From contig MTCR01000084.1 of NCBI GenBank assembly GCA_002212725.1, forward strand, positions 1 to 64,000: DNA of 64,000 nucleotides. Reading direction: 5' to 3'. Both the position numbers and the translations under genes were made by a program. The notes under the pieces were generated by a model. It was not told the DNA's origin, ran no database searches, and saw only the letters and a program-made list of their open reading frames with translations. Below, piece after piece: positions 28,037-36,840 of the stretch (position 1 is the stretch's first letter; every line of letters begins with the position of its first letter). The DNA comes from Sphingobacteriales bacterium TSM_CSM. GTDB lineage: Bacteria; Bacteroidota; Bacteroidia; Chitinophagales; UBA2359.

Positions 28037-28514
28037 GGTAATGTAGCCGGTATTGACGCGGGAGGTCGGTAAACCGGCCGGATTTGGGGTTAAGGTTGAG
28101 CAGGTTAAGGTCTAAGGCGCTTATCCGGTTGCAGCGCAGCAGGCGGTCGGCGGTTAAAAACACGCCTTTTACCAACCCAAACTCTGCAATGGCCTGTTTG
28201 CTGAAATTAGAGCAGGATGGGTTGTATAAACACTGCCTGCCCATTTGCGCCGACAGCACATTCTGGTATAAGTACATGCTGCCGGTAAGGGCAAGGGTAA
28301 CGGGGTTGTAGCGGGCAAGAGCCGATTGGCTGCGGGTTTTCATGGCTTTTTTATTGTTGGTCAATACCGGCGGGCTATATGGTTGGCCGGGTACAACGTT
28401 TTGCAGCAGCGCCAAATCGGACCGGCGGCTTTGCGCCTGCACAGAACAGGCACAGGATAAAACGCACCACAGCCAAATCAGGGTAAAAAAATAAGCACAA
28501 CGGGCAGGTTTCAT
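28023..28514 (-). CDS. Exported YidD-like (membrane protein insertion efficiency factor) protein
   Basis: 163 residues from the ATG at 28514, chosen because it starts a signal peptide (MKPARCAYFFTLIWLWCVLSCACSVQAQ); the frame is open to 28610. The C-terminal 75 residues are a YidD domain: CLYNPSCSNFSKQAIAEFGL, KGVFLTADRLLRCN. Ordinary YidD is a 70-90-residue amphipathic protein encoded next to rnpA/yidC and acting at the inner face of the membrane. Here it is exported, has an extra 60-residue linker and leads an operon of two TPR/membrane proteins. A cell-envelope role is inferred from this context. Confidence 0.8.
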   Translation of the reverse strand: MKPARCAYFFTLIWLWCVLSCACSVQAQSRRSDLALLQNVVPGQPYSPPVLTNNKKAMKTRSQSALARYNPVTLALTGSMYLYQNVLSAQMGRQCLYNPSCSNFSKQAIAEFGLVKGVFLTADRLLRCNRISALDLNLLNLNPKSGRFTDLPRQYRLHYHEQR

Positions 28515-28798
28515 GTATGGTACGTTATAAAAAAGCGGTTTGGGTAGTTTTACCCCACAAAATACTGTGTTATTCAGTTGCAAATATAGCAAAGGTATGG
28601 GTTTGTGCAAAACTGTTTTCGGGTATCGGGGTTTTGTTTACAGGTTATGGAGTTCTAATTTTGTCAAAAAGCATGTAATTACCTACCTTTAGCACTTTTA
28701 ACCAACCTGCCACATATCTTTACTCCGGTTATATTGCATTGCCGGGGCTGTGAGGCGGGCTAATGTTGTTTTTTAACAGCAAATATTTTTCAAAGCCT

Positions 28799-30637
28799 AT
28801 GTGCGGAATAGCCGGAATTGTTGCCCCCAATGCTGCCCAAATGTTGCCTGCCTTAGAAAAAATGGTGGCAGCCTTGCACCACCGCGGCCCCGACAGCAAT
28901 GGCATTGCCGCCTTTTCGCAATGCCTGTTGGGCAATACCCGGCTTAGTATTATTGATGTGCAGGGCGGAAAACAACCTATTGCATCGGGCTTGTCGGATA
29001 CAGTACTTACCTTTAACGGTGAAATTTACGGTTATCAGCAAATCAGAAACAGGTACAGCAATTGGTATCCTTTTAGCACACATACCGACAGCGAGGTTGT
29101 ATTAGCTTTGTATGAAGAAAAAGGATACCGGTTTATACAACACCTGCCGGGCATGTTTGCCCTTGCTATATGGAACAACGACAAACAAGAGTTGTTGCTT
29201 GCCCGCGACCGCTTTGGTGAAAAACCCCTGTACTATGCACGGCCCGATGCCCAAACCCTGCTCTTTGCCTCCGAAATTAAGGCCTTGCTGGCATCGGGTT
29301 TCATAAAACCGGTGTTAGATACAACGCAGGTGGCTTTTTATCTCAGGCATGGATATGTTTTGCCCGGAAAAAGCATTTACCAAAACATACAGGCAGTGCC
29401 CTCTGCCCATATATTGCTATATGCAAATGGCAGTATAACCCTTGAAAAATACTGGAACCCGCCGGCGGTAAACCATGATATTGCCGAACCCGAAGCCGCC
29501 CCGGTTTTTGCCGCCCTGCTGACACAGGCTGTTGAAAAGCAACTGGTTGCCGATGTTCCTGTAGGTACATTTTTAAGTGGCGGTCTCGACTCAAGTACCA
29601 TTACGGCAATAGCAGCACAACAGCATCCGCACATTAAAACATTTTCTTTTGGGTTTTCCGGCGGTGTGGAAAGCGAACTTCCGTTTGCGCGGCTGGTGGC
29701 GCACCAATACCAAACCCAACACATTGAAATGATAGATGATGATATAGACGTTGCCGGCCTGCTATGGCAAATGCAGCAAATTTATGACGAACCTTTTGCC
29801 GACTCGTCAAACATTCCTACCTGGCTTATTAGTAAACTGGCAAGCCAACATGTAAAAGTTGCCCTTAGTGGCGATGGTGCCGATGAGTTGTTGGGCGGCT
29901 ACTTTTACTGGTCGCGCTACTTGTTTCCCGAACTGCAGAGAACCGCTCCTCCAACGCCGCAACCCATAAAGCGTTTTTGGTTGCAAGATGCTTTGCGCCG
30001 CTTGCAGCAATGGTACCGGCAAATGGGTTTGCTACAGCAGGAAACAACCAATACAAACCAGCCGCCAGCTACCGCAGCAAGGCGGTATTATGGGTTCAGA
30101 AATTATTTTTCAGACCGGGAGTTACAGCAACTGGGTTTGCCTAATGATATTGAAAAGTTTACAGATTATACCAAATACAACACCAACACCCCACATGATG
30201 CCCTGCTGATGGATGTTGACGGTTATTTGTGTGGCGATATATTGGTAAAAACCGACCGCGCTGCTATGGCAAACAGCCTTGAATTGCGAAGTCCGTTTTT
30301 AGATGTAGAATTGGCCGAATTTTGCCTGTCGTTGCCGTTAAGGTACAAGGTAAACCCGGATACCGAAAAGCTGATTTTGCGCAATACTTTTTCAAAACAA
30401 CTTCCTCCACAAATAACCCGGCGCAACAAACAGGGGTTTGGTGCGCCCATACACGTATGGTTGCAGCAACCTGCTGTGCAGGAACTCATACAAACGTTCC
30501 TGTTGCAGAAAAACAGCAAAATTTATTCGGTGTTGAATTTTGAAGCCGTACAACCTTATATTGCACTGCAAAACCAGCAAACCTGGAGCTTTTTAACCCT
30601 GGCTTTGTGGATGGAAACGCATAGTTTTACTCTGTAA
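28799..30637 (+). CDS. asnB: Asparagine synthase (glutamine-hydrolysing), AsnB-type
   Basis: 612 residues from the ATG at 28799; this start leaves MCGIAGIV, so that Cys2 can serve as the glutaminase nucleophile (a longer frame from 28763 would block it). The N-terminal class II amidotransferase domain spans about 2-215, with HHRGPDSNG and FNGEIYGY; the synthetase domain has the ATP loop SGGLDSS at 260-266. It makes asparagine or amidates another carboxylate. It is followed at 48 bp by a membrane prenyltransferase-like gene and glycosyltransferases, a setting in which AsnB-type enzymes often modify surface glycans; that link is inferred. Confidence 0.9.
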   Translation: MCGIAGIVAPNAAQMLPALEKMVAALHHRGPDSNGIAAFSQCLLGNTRLSIIDVQGGKQPIASGLSDTVLTFNGEIYGYQQIRNRYSNWYPFSTHTDSEVVLALYEEKGYRFIQHLPGMFALAIWNNDKQELLLARDRFGEKPLYYARPDAQTLLFASEIKALLASGFIKPVLDTTQVAFYLRHGYVLPGKSIYQNIQAVPSAHILLYANGSITLEKYWNPPAVNHDIAEPEAAPVFAALLTQAVEKQLVADVPVGTFLSGGLDSSTITAIAAQQHPHIKTFSFGFSGGVESELPFARLVAHQYQTQHIEMIDDDIDVAGLLWQMQQIYDEPFADSSNIPTWLISKLASQHVKVALSGDGADELLGGYFYWSRYLFPELQRTAPPTPQPIKRFWLQDALRRLQQWYRQMGLLQQETTNTNQPPATAARRYYGFRNYFSDRELQQLGLPNDIEKFTDYTKYNTNTPHDALLMDVDGYLCGDILVKTDRAAMANSLELRSPFLDVELAEFCLSLPLRYKVNPDTEKLILRNTFSKQLPPQITRRNKQGFGAPIHVWLQQPAVQELIQTFLLQKNSKIYSVLNFEAVQPYIALQNQQTWSFLTLALWMETHSFTL

Positions 30638-30685
30638 CAGGCAGGGTTTGGTGAAGAAAATGTTGCAAACAATACAAATTATAGT

Positions 30686-32482
30686 ATGCCTTTTTCTGCA
30701 GGCTTAAAACTTGGTAAATGGTGGCGCAATAAAATTTTGCCGTTGTCGGGTATAGTATTTTACTGTGCTGCTTTTGCAGGCGTAATGCTTCCATTATGTC
30801 CGGCAATTCTAAATTTGCTACTGTTTTTAATTTCGGCAACAGGTGTTGGTGCCTATGGTTACTTTATGAATGATTGGTTTGATATTGAACAAGATGTCAA
30901 ATCGGGGAAAAATAATATCAGCTTGCAGTTTGGCAAGTATGGGAAAATGTTAATGGTTATTACCCTGTTGACTGCCGGCTGGCTGCCTTGGTTTTATTTG
31001 CCATCTAACCCGACGAATATTTTTTTGCTTGCCGTTCAATGTGTATTACTTGCACTCTATGCCATGCCTCCATTCAGGTTGAAAGAGCGCGGTGTTTTGG
31101 CATGGTTTACCGATTCTGCCTATGCGTTTGTATTGCCGGCTCTCATTACCTTGGCTACCTTTTCGCAACTGTTTGCCACCCAATGGCCGGCAAGGGTTGA
31201 AATTATCACATCGCTTTTTATGCTTTGGGCACTGTTATACGGATTGCGAAGCATTATAGAACATCAAATACAAGATTTTGACAACGACCGGATTGCGGGC
31301 ATAAACACTTGGGTTACAAAAAATGGCACCGGTGATGCCCGAAAAATTACCTCGCGCCTGCTACCCGCCGAAATAGCACTTTTTGCCTTACTGCTCCTCG
31401 TGATGTCACCATGGTTGTTGTTTTTCTGCGCTATAATGCTATTTAATTACCTGAGCGGACGCAACCGCTTCAACCCGGCAGATTTACGTAAGAGCATGAT
31501 GCAACCCCATACTTTTCTCAGCACATTGTACGATACTATTTTTCCGGTTTCTATGTTTTTATTGTTTATTTTGTTGGTTATGGGTATGCCGTTGCCATTA
31601 TTGATAATGCCCGTATTGGTAGCTGATTTTCACCGGTTTAGAGTACACCGCGATTTTGGCATATTGTTTACCTGTTTGTTTGCCGCAGTATATATTCCGT
31701 ATTTGGTAAACACCGTATTGCCACCGTGGTGGGTTACCGTTGCAGTTGTAACCGCGGCTATGGGCTGGCAATGTATATATGATTTGTTTTTACCTGCCAA
31801 AGCTAAGCCCATGAAAAATATACTGTTAACCACCTTTGTCCTTTGTTTGCTGACAGGATGTGTGCTTTTTTATCTATTCCTGAATGCAAGATTTTGGCAA
31901 CAATATACTGCAACCTCATTTGGTGAACATATTGCCTTGTTTGCAGCGGTATGGGGTTGGCTGGGTTGCTGGGGGTTCAGGGAAGTATGGTATATACAAC
32001 TGTGTAAATGCTACCCACAGCTCGAAACCAACCCGCCACAAAATATGTTTCTGCCGGTTGTTGCAAGCCGAATAGCTTTGCCGGCAGAAATGTTACTTTT
32101 TATTTTTGTTTGCAGCCTTGCATATAAGTTCTCCGAATCAATTGTTTTACCCGTTTTTGCAGCCGTTTCGGGTTTAAAAATTATTTATTTACTTTATGCA
32201 CATGCTATTCCTGCACATACGGCACACAATGTAAGGGTAATAACAAGCAGTTTAAACCCGTTTAACCTTAACCCGTTAAGAAATGTGCAAATATTTGGAT
32301 TTGTATTTATGAGCCAGTTTTACAACAAATGGTTGCCAATAATTATTTTTGCAGAAATATTTGCATCATTAAAATTAAACAATTACCTTTGGACTTTGAT
32401 ATTGCCTTTGTTAATCAATGCATTGTCAGACGTAATGTTTTCTGTTAACCTCATAACATATAGTAAAAATGAAAGGCACTAA
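30686..32482 (+). CDS. Oversized UbiA-type prenyltransferase-like membrane protein
   Basis: 598 residues with about 16-18 hydrophobic segments. The N-terminal half (about 1-290) is UbiA-like: NDWFDIEQDVKSGK matches the first Asp-rich NDxxDxxxD motif and QDFDNDRIAGINTW the second. The C-terminal half (about 300-598) is a second membrane block that I do not recognise and that has no obvious Asp motif. Usual UbiA proteins have about 300 residues, so this is twice the normal length, either a fusion or a degenerate duplication. It overlaps the glycosyltransferase downstream by 14 bp. It may attach a polyprenyl group to a sugar or ring acceptor; inference only. Confidence 0.7.
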   Translation: MPFSAGLKLGKWWRNKILPLSGIVFYCAAFAGVMLPLCPAILNLLLFLISATGVGAYGYFMNDWFDIEQDVKSGKNNISLQFGKYGKMLMVITLLTAGWLPWFYLPSNPTNIFLLAVQCVLLALYAMPPFRLKERGVLAWFTDSAYAFVLPALITLATFSQLFATQWPARVEIITSLFMLWALLYGLRSIIEHQIQDFDNDRIAGINTWVTKNGTGDARKITSRLLPAEIALFALLLLVMSPWLLFFCAIMLFNYLSGRNRFNPADLRKSMMQPHTFLSTLYDTIFPVSMFLLFILLVMGMPLPLLIMPVLVADFHRFRVHRDFGILFTCLFAAVYIPYLVNTVLPPWWVTVAVVTAAMGWQCIYDLFLPAKAKPMKNILLTTFVLCLLTGCVLFYLFLNARFWQQYTATSFGEHIALFAAVWGWLGCWGFREVWYIQLCKCYPQLETNPPQNMFLPVVASRIALPAEMLLFIFVCSLAYKFSESIVLPVFAAVSGLKIIYLLYAHAIPAHTAHNVRVITSSLNPFNLNPLRNVQIFGFVFMSQFYNKWLPIIIFAEIFASLKLNNYLWTLILPLLINALSDVMFSVNLITYSKNERH

Positions 32483-33482
32483 AAATGCATTTGTATATGT
32501 GGTTTGTGGAAGTCGGAAACACATTGACACCCTGCACAGGTCAATAAAATGGCTCGAATGGAACGCCAATTCCGATATTATGGTGGTGACCGATATATAC
32601 CGGAATGAAATTCCTGTTAAACACCGTCATGTTATTCATGTAGAAACACCTGCTCATTTTAACCATCACCAGGCAAGTATTTACCTTAAAACATCGCTGC
32701 ACCGCCATGTGCCCCAGAATTATGAAAAATACTGCTATCTTGACAGCGATGTGCTGGCCATTAATAATGGAGCAGACCAGGTTTTTTCGCTATTTACGCC
32801 GCCGGTTACTTTTGCGCCGGATTTACCTGTTGCCGAAAACAATGTAAGCCGTTTTAGCCCTTGGGCGGTAAACTGCCCCTGCACCGGCCTGCATGATACG
32901 GCCAGTTGCGGGCATCTTGTAGCTGCCATTCAACAAAAATTCGGGTTGCAGGTTGCATCTGATTGGGTTCACTGGAACGGGGGCGTTTTTGTTTTTAACC
33001 CCCATCATTCTGCCGATTTTATGGAGCGGTGGCACCAAAATACCATGCAAATATTGGAAGAACCCTATTGGCAAACCCGCGACCAGGGAACCCTGATAGT
33101 AACCGTTTGGCAAAAGGGATTGCAAAATCACCCGGTACTGCCCCAGAAATTTAATTTTATTGCCGATTTAAATAATGCCTTTTTATGTTTTCTGCCCGAC
33201 GAAGGGTATGCCTTACACCCCGATTTACCTAAAATCAATCCCGTTTTCCTGCATCTCTTTCATTCAAACCTGGAAAACCCCGACTGGAGCCTGAAGGCAG
33301 ATGTGGAAGAACCTTTAATGTCCCGAAACCGGATTTGGACCACTGTTAATAAAACGGACGCAAAAGAAGAGCACTGGTTTACGCAACATTTCAGGCAACA
33401 TGGCATTGTTAACGGCATGTTGCCGCTTTTTAAACGCATAGCCGCCCAACTTGCGTTTATGTGGCAGCATAACAAAGCCTGA
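32469..33482 (+). CDS. GT8-like glycosyltransferase, first of two paralogues
   Basis: 337 residues, no signal peptide. Opens NAFVYVVCGSRKHIDTLHRS, then HHQASIYLKTSLHR, YCYLDSDVLA with a DxD metal/nucleotide-sugar motif, DWVHWNGGVFVFN and TRDQGTLIVTVW: the order seen in GT-A fold enzymes of the GT8 type. The ATG lies inside the end of the UbiA-like gene (14-bp overlap), so translation is coupled. A closely related enzyme is encoded at 34767-35744. Substrates are unknown. Confidence 0.75.
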   Translation: MKGTKNAFVYVVCGSRKHIDTLHRSIKWLEWNANSDIMVVTDIYRNEIPVKHRHVIHVETPAHFNHHQASIYLKTSLHRHVPQNYEKYCYLDSDVLAINNGADQVFSLFTPPVTFAPDLPVAENNVSRFSPWAVNCPCTGLHDTASCGHLVAAIQQKFGLQVASDWVHWNGGVFVFNPHHSADFMERWHQNTMQILEEPYWQTRDQGTLIVTVWQKGLQNHPVLPQKFNFIADLNNAFLCFLPDEGYALHPDLPKINPVFLHLFHSNLENPDWSLKADVEEPLMSRNRIWTTVNKTDAKEEHWFTQHFRQHGIVNGMLPLFKRIAAQLAFMWQHNKA

Positions 33483-33631
33483 CAGGCGGCAAGGATTTGG
33501 TACAACAAATGCAACACGCACAACCTGTTATATCCTAACTCAAAGCTCAAAAAATATTTCCTGTCTTGCAGCGCTATCATGCTGCCCCTGCCCGCAATAC
33601 AACCCGTTGATTTCCATACCTTTTTTCGGTT

Positions 33632-33647
33632 TAACTTTGTATATTTG
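33632..33647 (+). promoter_or_regulatory. Two tandem -7-like boxes before the sugar epimerase gene
   Basis: TAACTTTG (33632-33639) is directly followed by TATATTTG (33640-33647); both fit TAnnTTTG. The ATG of the epimerase is 60 nt downstream, and a 225-bp gap precedes the gene, so it probably has its own promoter within the cluster. Confidence 0.4.
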
Positions 33648-33707
33648 TGCCCCTTATCTATACAGGTAACAGACAAAAGCAGTTTTGTAGCTGCAAAAAC
33701 GCACTAA

Positions 33708-34727
33708 ATGCCCCATGTACTAATAACCGGCGCTGCCGGCTTTGTTGGAATGCACCTTGCGCTGCACCTGGCTCAACAGGGTTATGCTGTTACCGGATTA
33801 GATGCGGTAACCCCCTTTTTTACCCCGCTTAAATTTGAACGACTGAAAGCGCAGGGTTTTAACCCCGATGATGTTTTATACAACAAACAACTTATTTCGG
33901 GTATATATGCCAATCTTTCCTTCATTCAGCTCGATTTAACCGATTTTCATGCACTCGAGAAATTTTTTCGGCATAACCGGTTTGATGTTTTGGTACATCT
34001 GGCAGCACAAACAGGGGTGCGTTATTCGGTAGAAAACCCGCAAATTTATGTGCAAAACAACATTTTATCTACGGTAAACCTGTTTGAATGTTGCAGACAA
34101 TATTCCGAAACAGCACATGTATTGTATGCATCAAGTTCATCGGTGTACGGGGCAACCGAAACCCAGGCGGCATTTGCCGAAACCATTGACACCAACAAAC
34201 CATTGTCTGTTTATGCCGCAACAAAAAAAAGCTCCGAACTGTTGGCTCATGTATATGCGCATAATTATGGTATTGCTTTTACCGGTATGCGGTTTTTTAC
34301 CGTTTACGGACCGTACCCCCGCCCCGATATGGCCGCCTACCTTTTTACTAAAGCTATAATGGAAGAACGCCCCATAAAAGTTTTTAATTATGGACATCAG
34401 GACCGCGACTTTACCTATATTGCCGATATTGTACAAGCCATTACTGCCCTTATAAAACTGCCACCTCCAAAACAAACTGCCCCGCACAGGGTAGTAAATA
34501 TTGGCAACGAACACCCGGTACAACTGTTGCAATTTATTGAATGCCTGCAAAATGCCATTGGAAAAAAAGCCATACTGGAATTATTGCCCGCGCAGGCAGG
34601 AGATGTGAGTCATACTTTTGCCGACACCACCCAACTTTACCGCCTTACCGGTTTTAAACCCTTTACCCCCTTAGAAACAGGAATTAAACAATTGGTGGCA
34701 TGGTGCAAACAATATCCGCATTTATGA
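33708..34727 (+). CDS. NAD-dependent sugar epimerase/dehydratase (UDP-glucuronate 4-epimerase-like)
   Basis: 339 residues of the extended SDR family. GAAGFVGMHLALHL is the NAD loop, LVHLAAQTGVRYSVENPQIYVQNN and YASSSSVYG hold the catalytic Ser, and YAATKKSSE the Tyr-x3-Lys pair. FFTVYGPYPRPDMAAYLF and the long N-terminal loop are as in UDP-glucuronate 4-epimerases (CapI/WbnF type). It makes an activated sugar, probably for the flanking glycosyltransferases. Cytoplasmic; length normal. Confidence 0.85.
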   Translation: MPHVLITGAAGFVGMHLALHLAQQGYAVTGLDAVTPFFTPLKFERLKAQGFNPDDVLYNKQLISGIYANLSFIQLDLTDFHALEKFFRHNRFDVLVHLAAQTGVRYSVENPQIYVQNNILSTVNLFECCRQYSETAHVLYASSSSVYGATETQAAFAETIDTNKPLSVYAATKKSSELLAHVYAHNYGIAFTGMRFFTVYGPYPRPDMAAYLFTKAIMEERPIKVFNYGHQDRDFTYIADIVQAITALIKLPPPKQTAPHRVVNIGNEHPVQLLQFIECLQNAIGKKAILELLPAQAGDVSHTFADTTQLYRLTGFKPFTPLETGIKQLVAWCKQYPHL

Positions 34728-34766
34728 AACTGCTCTTTACTGCTTACCCAATATTGCCCGGTAACT

Positions 34767-35744
34767 ATGCCCGATAATGTATTTGTATATGTGGTTTGTG
34801 GCAGTGCAGAGCATATTGAAACGCTGCATTACTCACTGCAATTTATTCAAAAATACTCCAAATGTAAGGTAGTGGTAGTTACCGACCTTAGCCGAAACCA
34901 ATTGCCCATCCGGCATCATGCGGTAATTGATATACCTACACCCGCCCAATACAACAACCACCAGGCAAGTATTTACCTTAAAACCGGCCTGCACCGCTTT
35001 TTAAACCTTGAGCATAATTACTGCTACATTGATACCGATGTAATTGCCAACAGCACCAAAATTGACCAGATATTTCAGCATCAATATGGGCCGGTTACCT
35101 TTGCCAAAGATTATACCCACCAAAAAAGCAATATCAGCACCTTTAGCCCCTGGGCGCTCAACTGCGGTTGCCTCGAAAAAGGTATTTCAAACCAATGTTT
35201 ACATTTGGCACAGGCTATCGGGCAGCAATACCATATTCAAATTCCACCCGATTGGGTGCATTGGAACGGTGGGGTTTTTTTGTTTAACCGCCATTCAGTG
35301 GAATTTATGCAAACATGGCACCAGCTAACCCTGCATACCTTTGATTTGCCGCTGTGGCGTACCCGCGACCAGGGAACTCTTATTGTAACTGTTTGGAAGT
35401 TTGGACTGCAAAACCAAAAATGCCTCCCCCAGCAGTTTAATTTTATTGCCGATTTAAATAATGCCGATTTAACCATTACCCGAACCGGAACCTATGCCTT
35501 GCACCCCGATTTACCCAAAATTAAACCGCATTTTCTGCACCTGTACAGCAGCCCCCTGCACCAAAAAGGCTGGAACCTGGAAAAAGACCTGCAAAATGTG
35601 GTAATACAACGAAACCGGCAGCAACGCCGTTTGTTAAACCGGCGGTATATTAAACAAACCCGTATCTACAAAACCCTCGACTACCTGCGGCTCATTGCGC
35701 TTGAGTTGCAATTGAAATACCGCCGCTTTACCGGTAAAGTATAA
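34767..35744 (+). CDS. GT8-like glycosyltransferase, second of two paralogues
   Basis: 325 residues, collinear with the protein at 32469-33482: NVFVYVVCGSAEHIETLHYS, NHQASIYLKTGLHRF, CYIDTDVIA (DxD), DWVHWNGGVFLFN, TRDQGTLIVTVW. Identity is high in these blocks but the C-terminal 45 residues differ (basic, RQQRRLLNRRYIKQTR). The epimerase gene lies between the two paralogues. It probably adds a different residue to the same glycan; inference. Starts 39 bp after the epimerase stop. Confidence 0.75.
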   Translation: MPDNVFVYVVCGSAEHIETLHYSLQFIQKYSKCKVVVVTDLSRNQLPIRHHAVIDIPTPAQYNNHQASIYLKTGLHRFLNLEHNYCYIDTDVIANSTKIDQIFQHQYGPVTFAKDYTHQKSNISTFSPWALNCGCLEKGISNQCLHLAQAIGQQYHIQIPPDWVHWNGGVFLFNRHSVEFMQTWHQLTLHTFDLPLWRTRDQGTLIVTVWKFGLQNQKCLPQQFNFIADLNNADLTITRTGTYALHPDLPKIKPHFLHLYSSPLHQKGWNLEKDLQNVVIQRNRQQRRLLNRRYIKQTRIYKTLDYLRLIALELQLKYRRFTGKV

Positions 35745-36141
35745 CTTTATGCCCACCGCCGCTGTGCCGGTTGCCGGAAAATAAAAATGGATAAGGTACT
35801 GTTAACGGCTGTATGAAAAGTAGCTGTTGCTACGTTTTGTGCTAATGTTTTAGGTTGTACCTTATGTTCTTAACTAAATTCCTTTCATTTTACCGCAAAG
35901 AACGCAAAGTTCCGCAAGGTTTTTTTGCTCTTTGGTCAATGTTTCAAATCAGCAAGGAACAAGAGAAAATGCCGGGATTTACAGGCAGCACCTAAATAGT
36001 TACATGTTTTCTATTTAGTGCTTTGTGTTCCGCGTGTTTTTCGGATAAAATATTATTTTAACCGCAAAGAACGCAAAGTTTTGCGCAAAACTCGCAAAGG
36101 AATTAGCGCTCATCTGCAAGTAATATGTGCCGATTTCGCTT
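35745..36141. other. Repeat-filled intergenic region
   Basis: Holds copy B of the short mobile element (35841-36003) and, at about 36055-36141, a second block (ACCGCAAAGAACGCAAAG, TTGCGCAAAACTCGCAAAG, GGAATTAGC) that recurs inverted inside copy D at about 43630-43700. The similarity runs up to the end of the doc pseudogene. No gene is seen. Confidence 0.6.
35841..36003 (+). mobile_element. MITE-like element, copy B
   Basis: About 163 bp, same orientation as copy A and alike over most of its length (TTTAGGTTGTACCTT, ACCGCAAAGAACGCAAAG, GAACAAGAGAAAATGCCGGG, CACCTAAATAGTTAC). The left terminal repeat is eroded. ATGTTTT occurs at 35845-35851 and again right after the right end (36004-36010), but this may be chance. 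Confidence 0.75.
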
Positions 36142-36519
36142 TTATTTGTTCGTAGTTCGTTGCTTTATCCAAGTTACAATTTGCTGAAAGTCAAGTTGTC
36201 CCGATGCAACGGAAATAACAAAGTCGTACTTTTCGTCTTGTGTGGCTTGTATGTCCTTGCCAAAGTTCATCAAAACCAAACGCATCAAAACGTAACCTGT
36301 TCTTTTGTTGCCGTCTATAAAAGGGTGGTTCTTGACTATGCTTTACAAAATTGCACCTGCTTTTTCTTCTGGGGTTGAGTAAAACTCTGTTTCGCTAAAA
36401 CCACTAAAAGGTCGTTCAAGTGCTGATTTTAGCCCGTTTTCATCTCTCACACCCTGCGAACCGCCAAACTCTCGTATCAAAACTTGATGAATTTCAAGAA
36501 CTTCTTGGTAGGCTATCAT
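36142..36519 (-). pseudogene. Doc/Fic-family toxin gene with an in-frame stop
   Basis: Translating the minus strand gives MIAYQEVLEIHQVLIREFGG..., then codon 59 is TAA (36343-36345), then the frame continues SIVKNHPFIDGNKRTGYVLM to a stop at 36142. The total of 125 codons is the length of Doc (death-on-curing) proteins, and HPFIDGNKRTG is an intact Fic motif (His65 in the full count). Doc-type enzymes phosphorylate or AMPylate translation factors. One base change (for example TAT to TAA) explains the stop. It could be a disabled toxin or a sequencing error. The ATG overlaps the stop of the antitoxin-like gene (ATGA). Confidence 0.82.
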
Positions 36520-36695
36520 TTCGCCAATTTTTCAAGTAGTTCTCGGTCTTCTGTCAAAATTGTGTTTAGGTTGAGTGAAAGACGCATTTTTTCCGCAGTA
36601 GTTTTTTCTACTTGGCGAAGGTACTGCAAAAGTTCTCCCAACACTTCGTTTGGCAACTTATTTACAATTTGTACTATTTCTTGTTTTGGTTCCAC
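36516..36695 (-). CDS. Probable antitoxin partner of the Doc-like toxin
   Basis: 59 residues from a GTG at 36695 (an in-frame stop lies 9 codons upstream). The sequence has the shape of small toxin-antitoxin partners: QEIVQIVNKLPNEVLGELL, a short amphipathic N-terminal domain as in DUF2281-like antitoxins, then a charged helix ending LTEDRELLEKLAK. Its TGA overlaps the toxin's ATG by four bases (ATGA), the classical arrangement. The reading frame is intact although the toxin is not. Identity as antitoxin rests mainly on context. Confidence 0.6.
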   Translation of the reverse strand: MEPKQEIVQIVNKLPNEVLGELLQYLRQVEKTTAEKMRLSLNLNTILTEDRELLEKLAK

Positions 36696-36840
36696 TTCCC
36701 ACCTGATTATTTTGTTTTTCTATCTAACGTTACTTGGGGTTACTTGGTTCGTTTTGATGTTTTCTTTTTATGCTTGCGTGCCAACTTCTGATTTGCCGGC
36801 GATTCTGTTTTTATCTTTTAGTTTTGGGGTTTTTGGCGGT

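Noticed and set aside
36127-36378. 83-codon plus-strand open frame
   Set aside because: It is the shadow of the Doc-like pseudogene, which explains the sequence far better on the minus strand.
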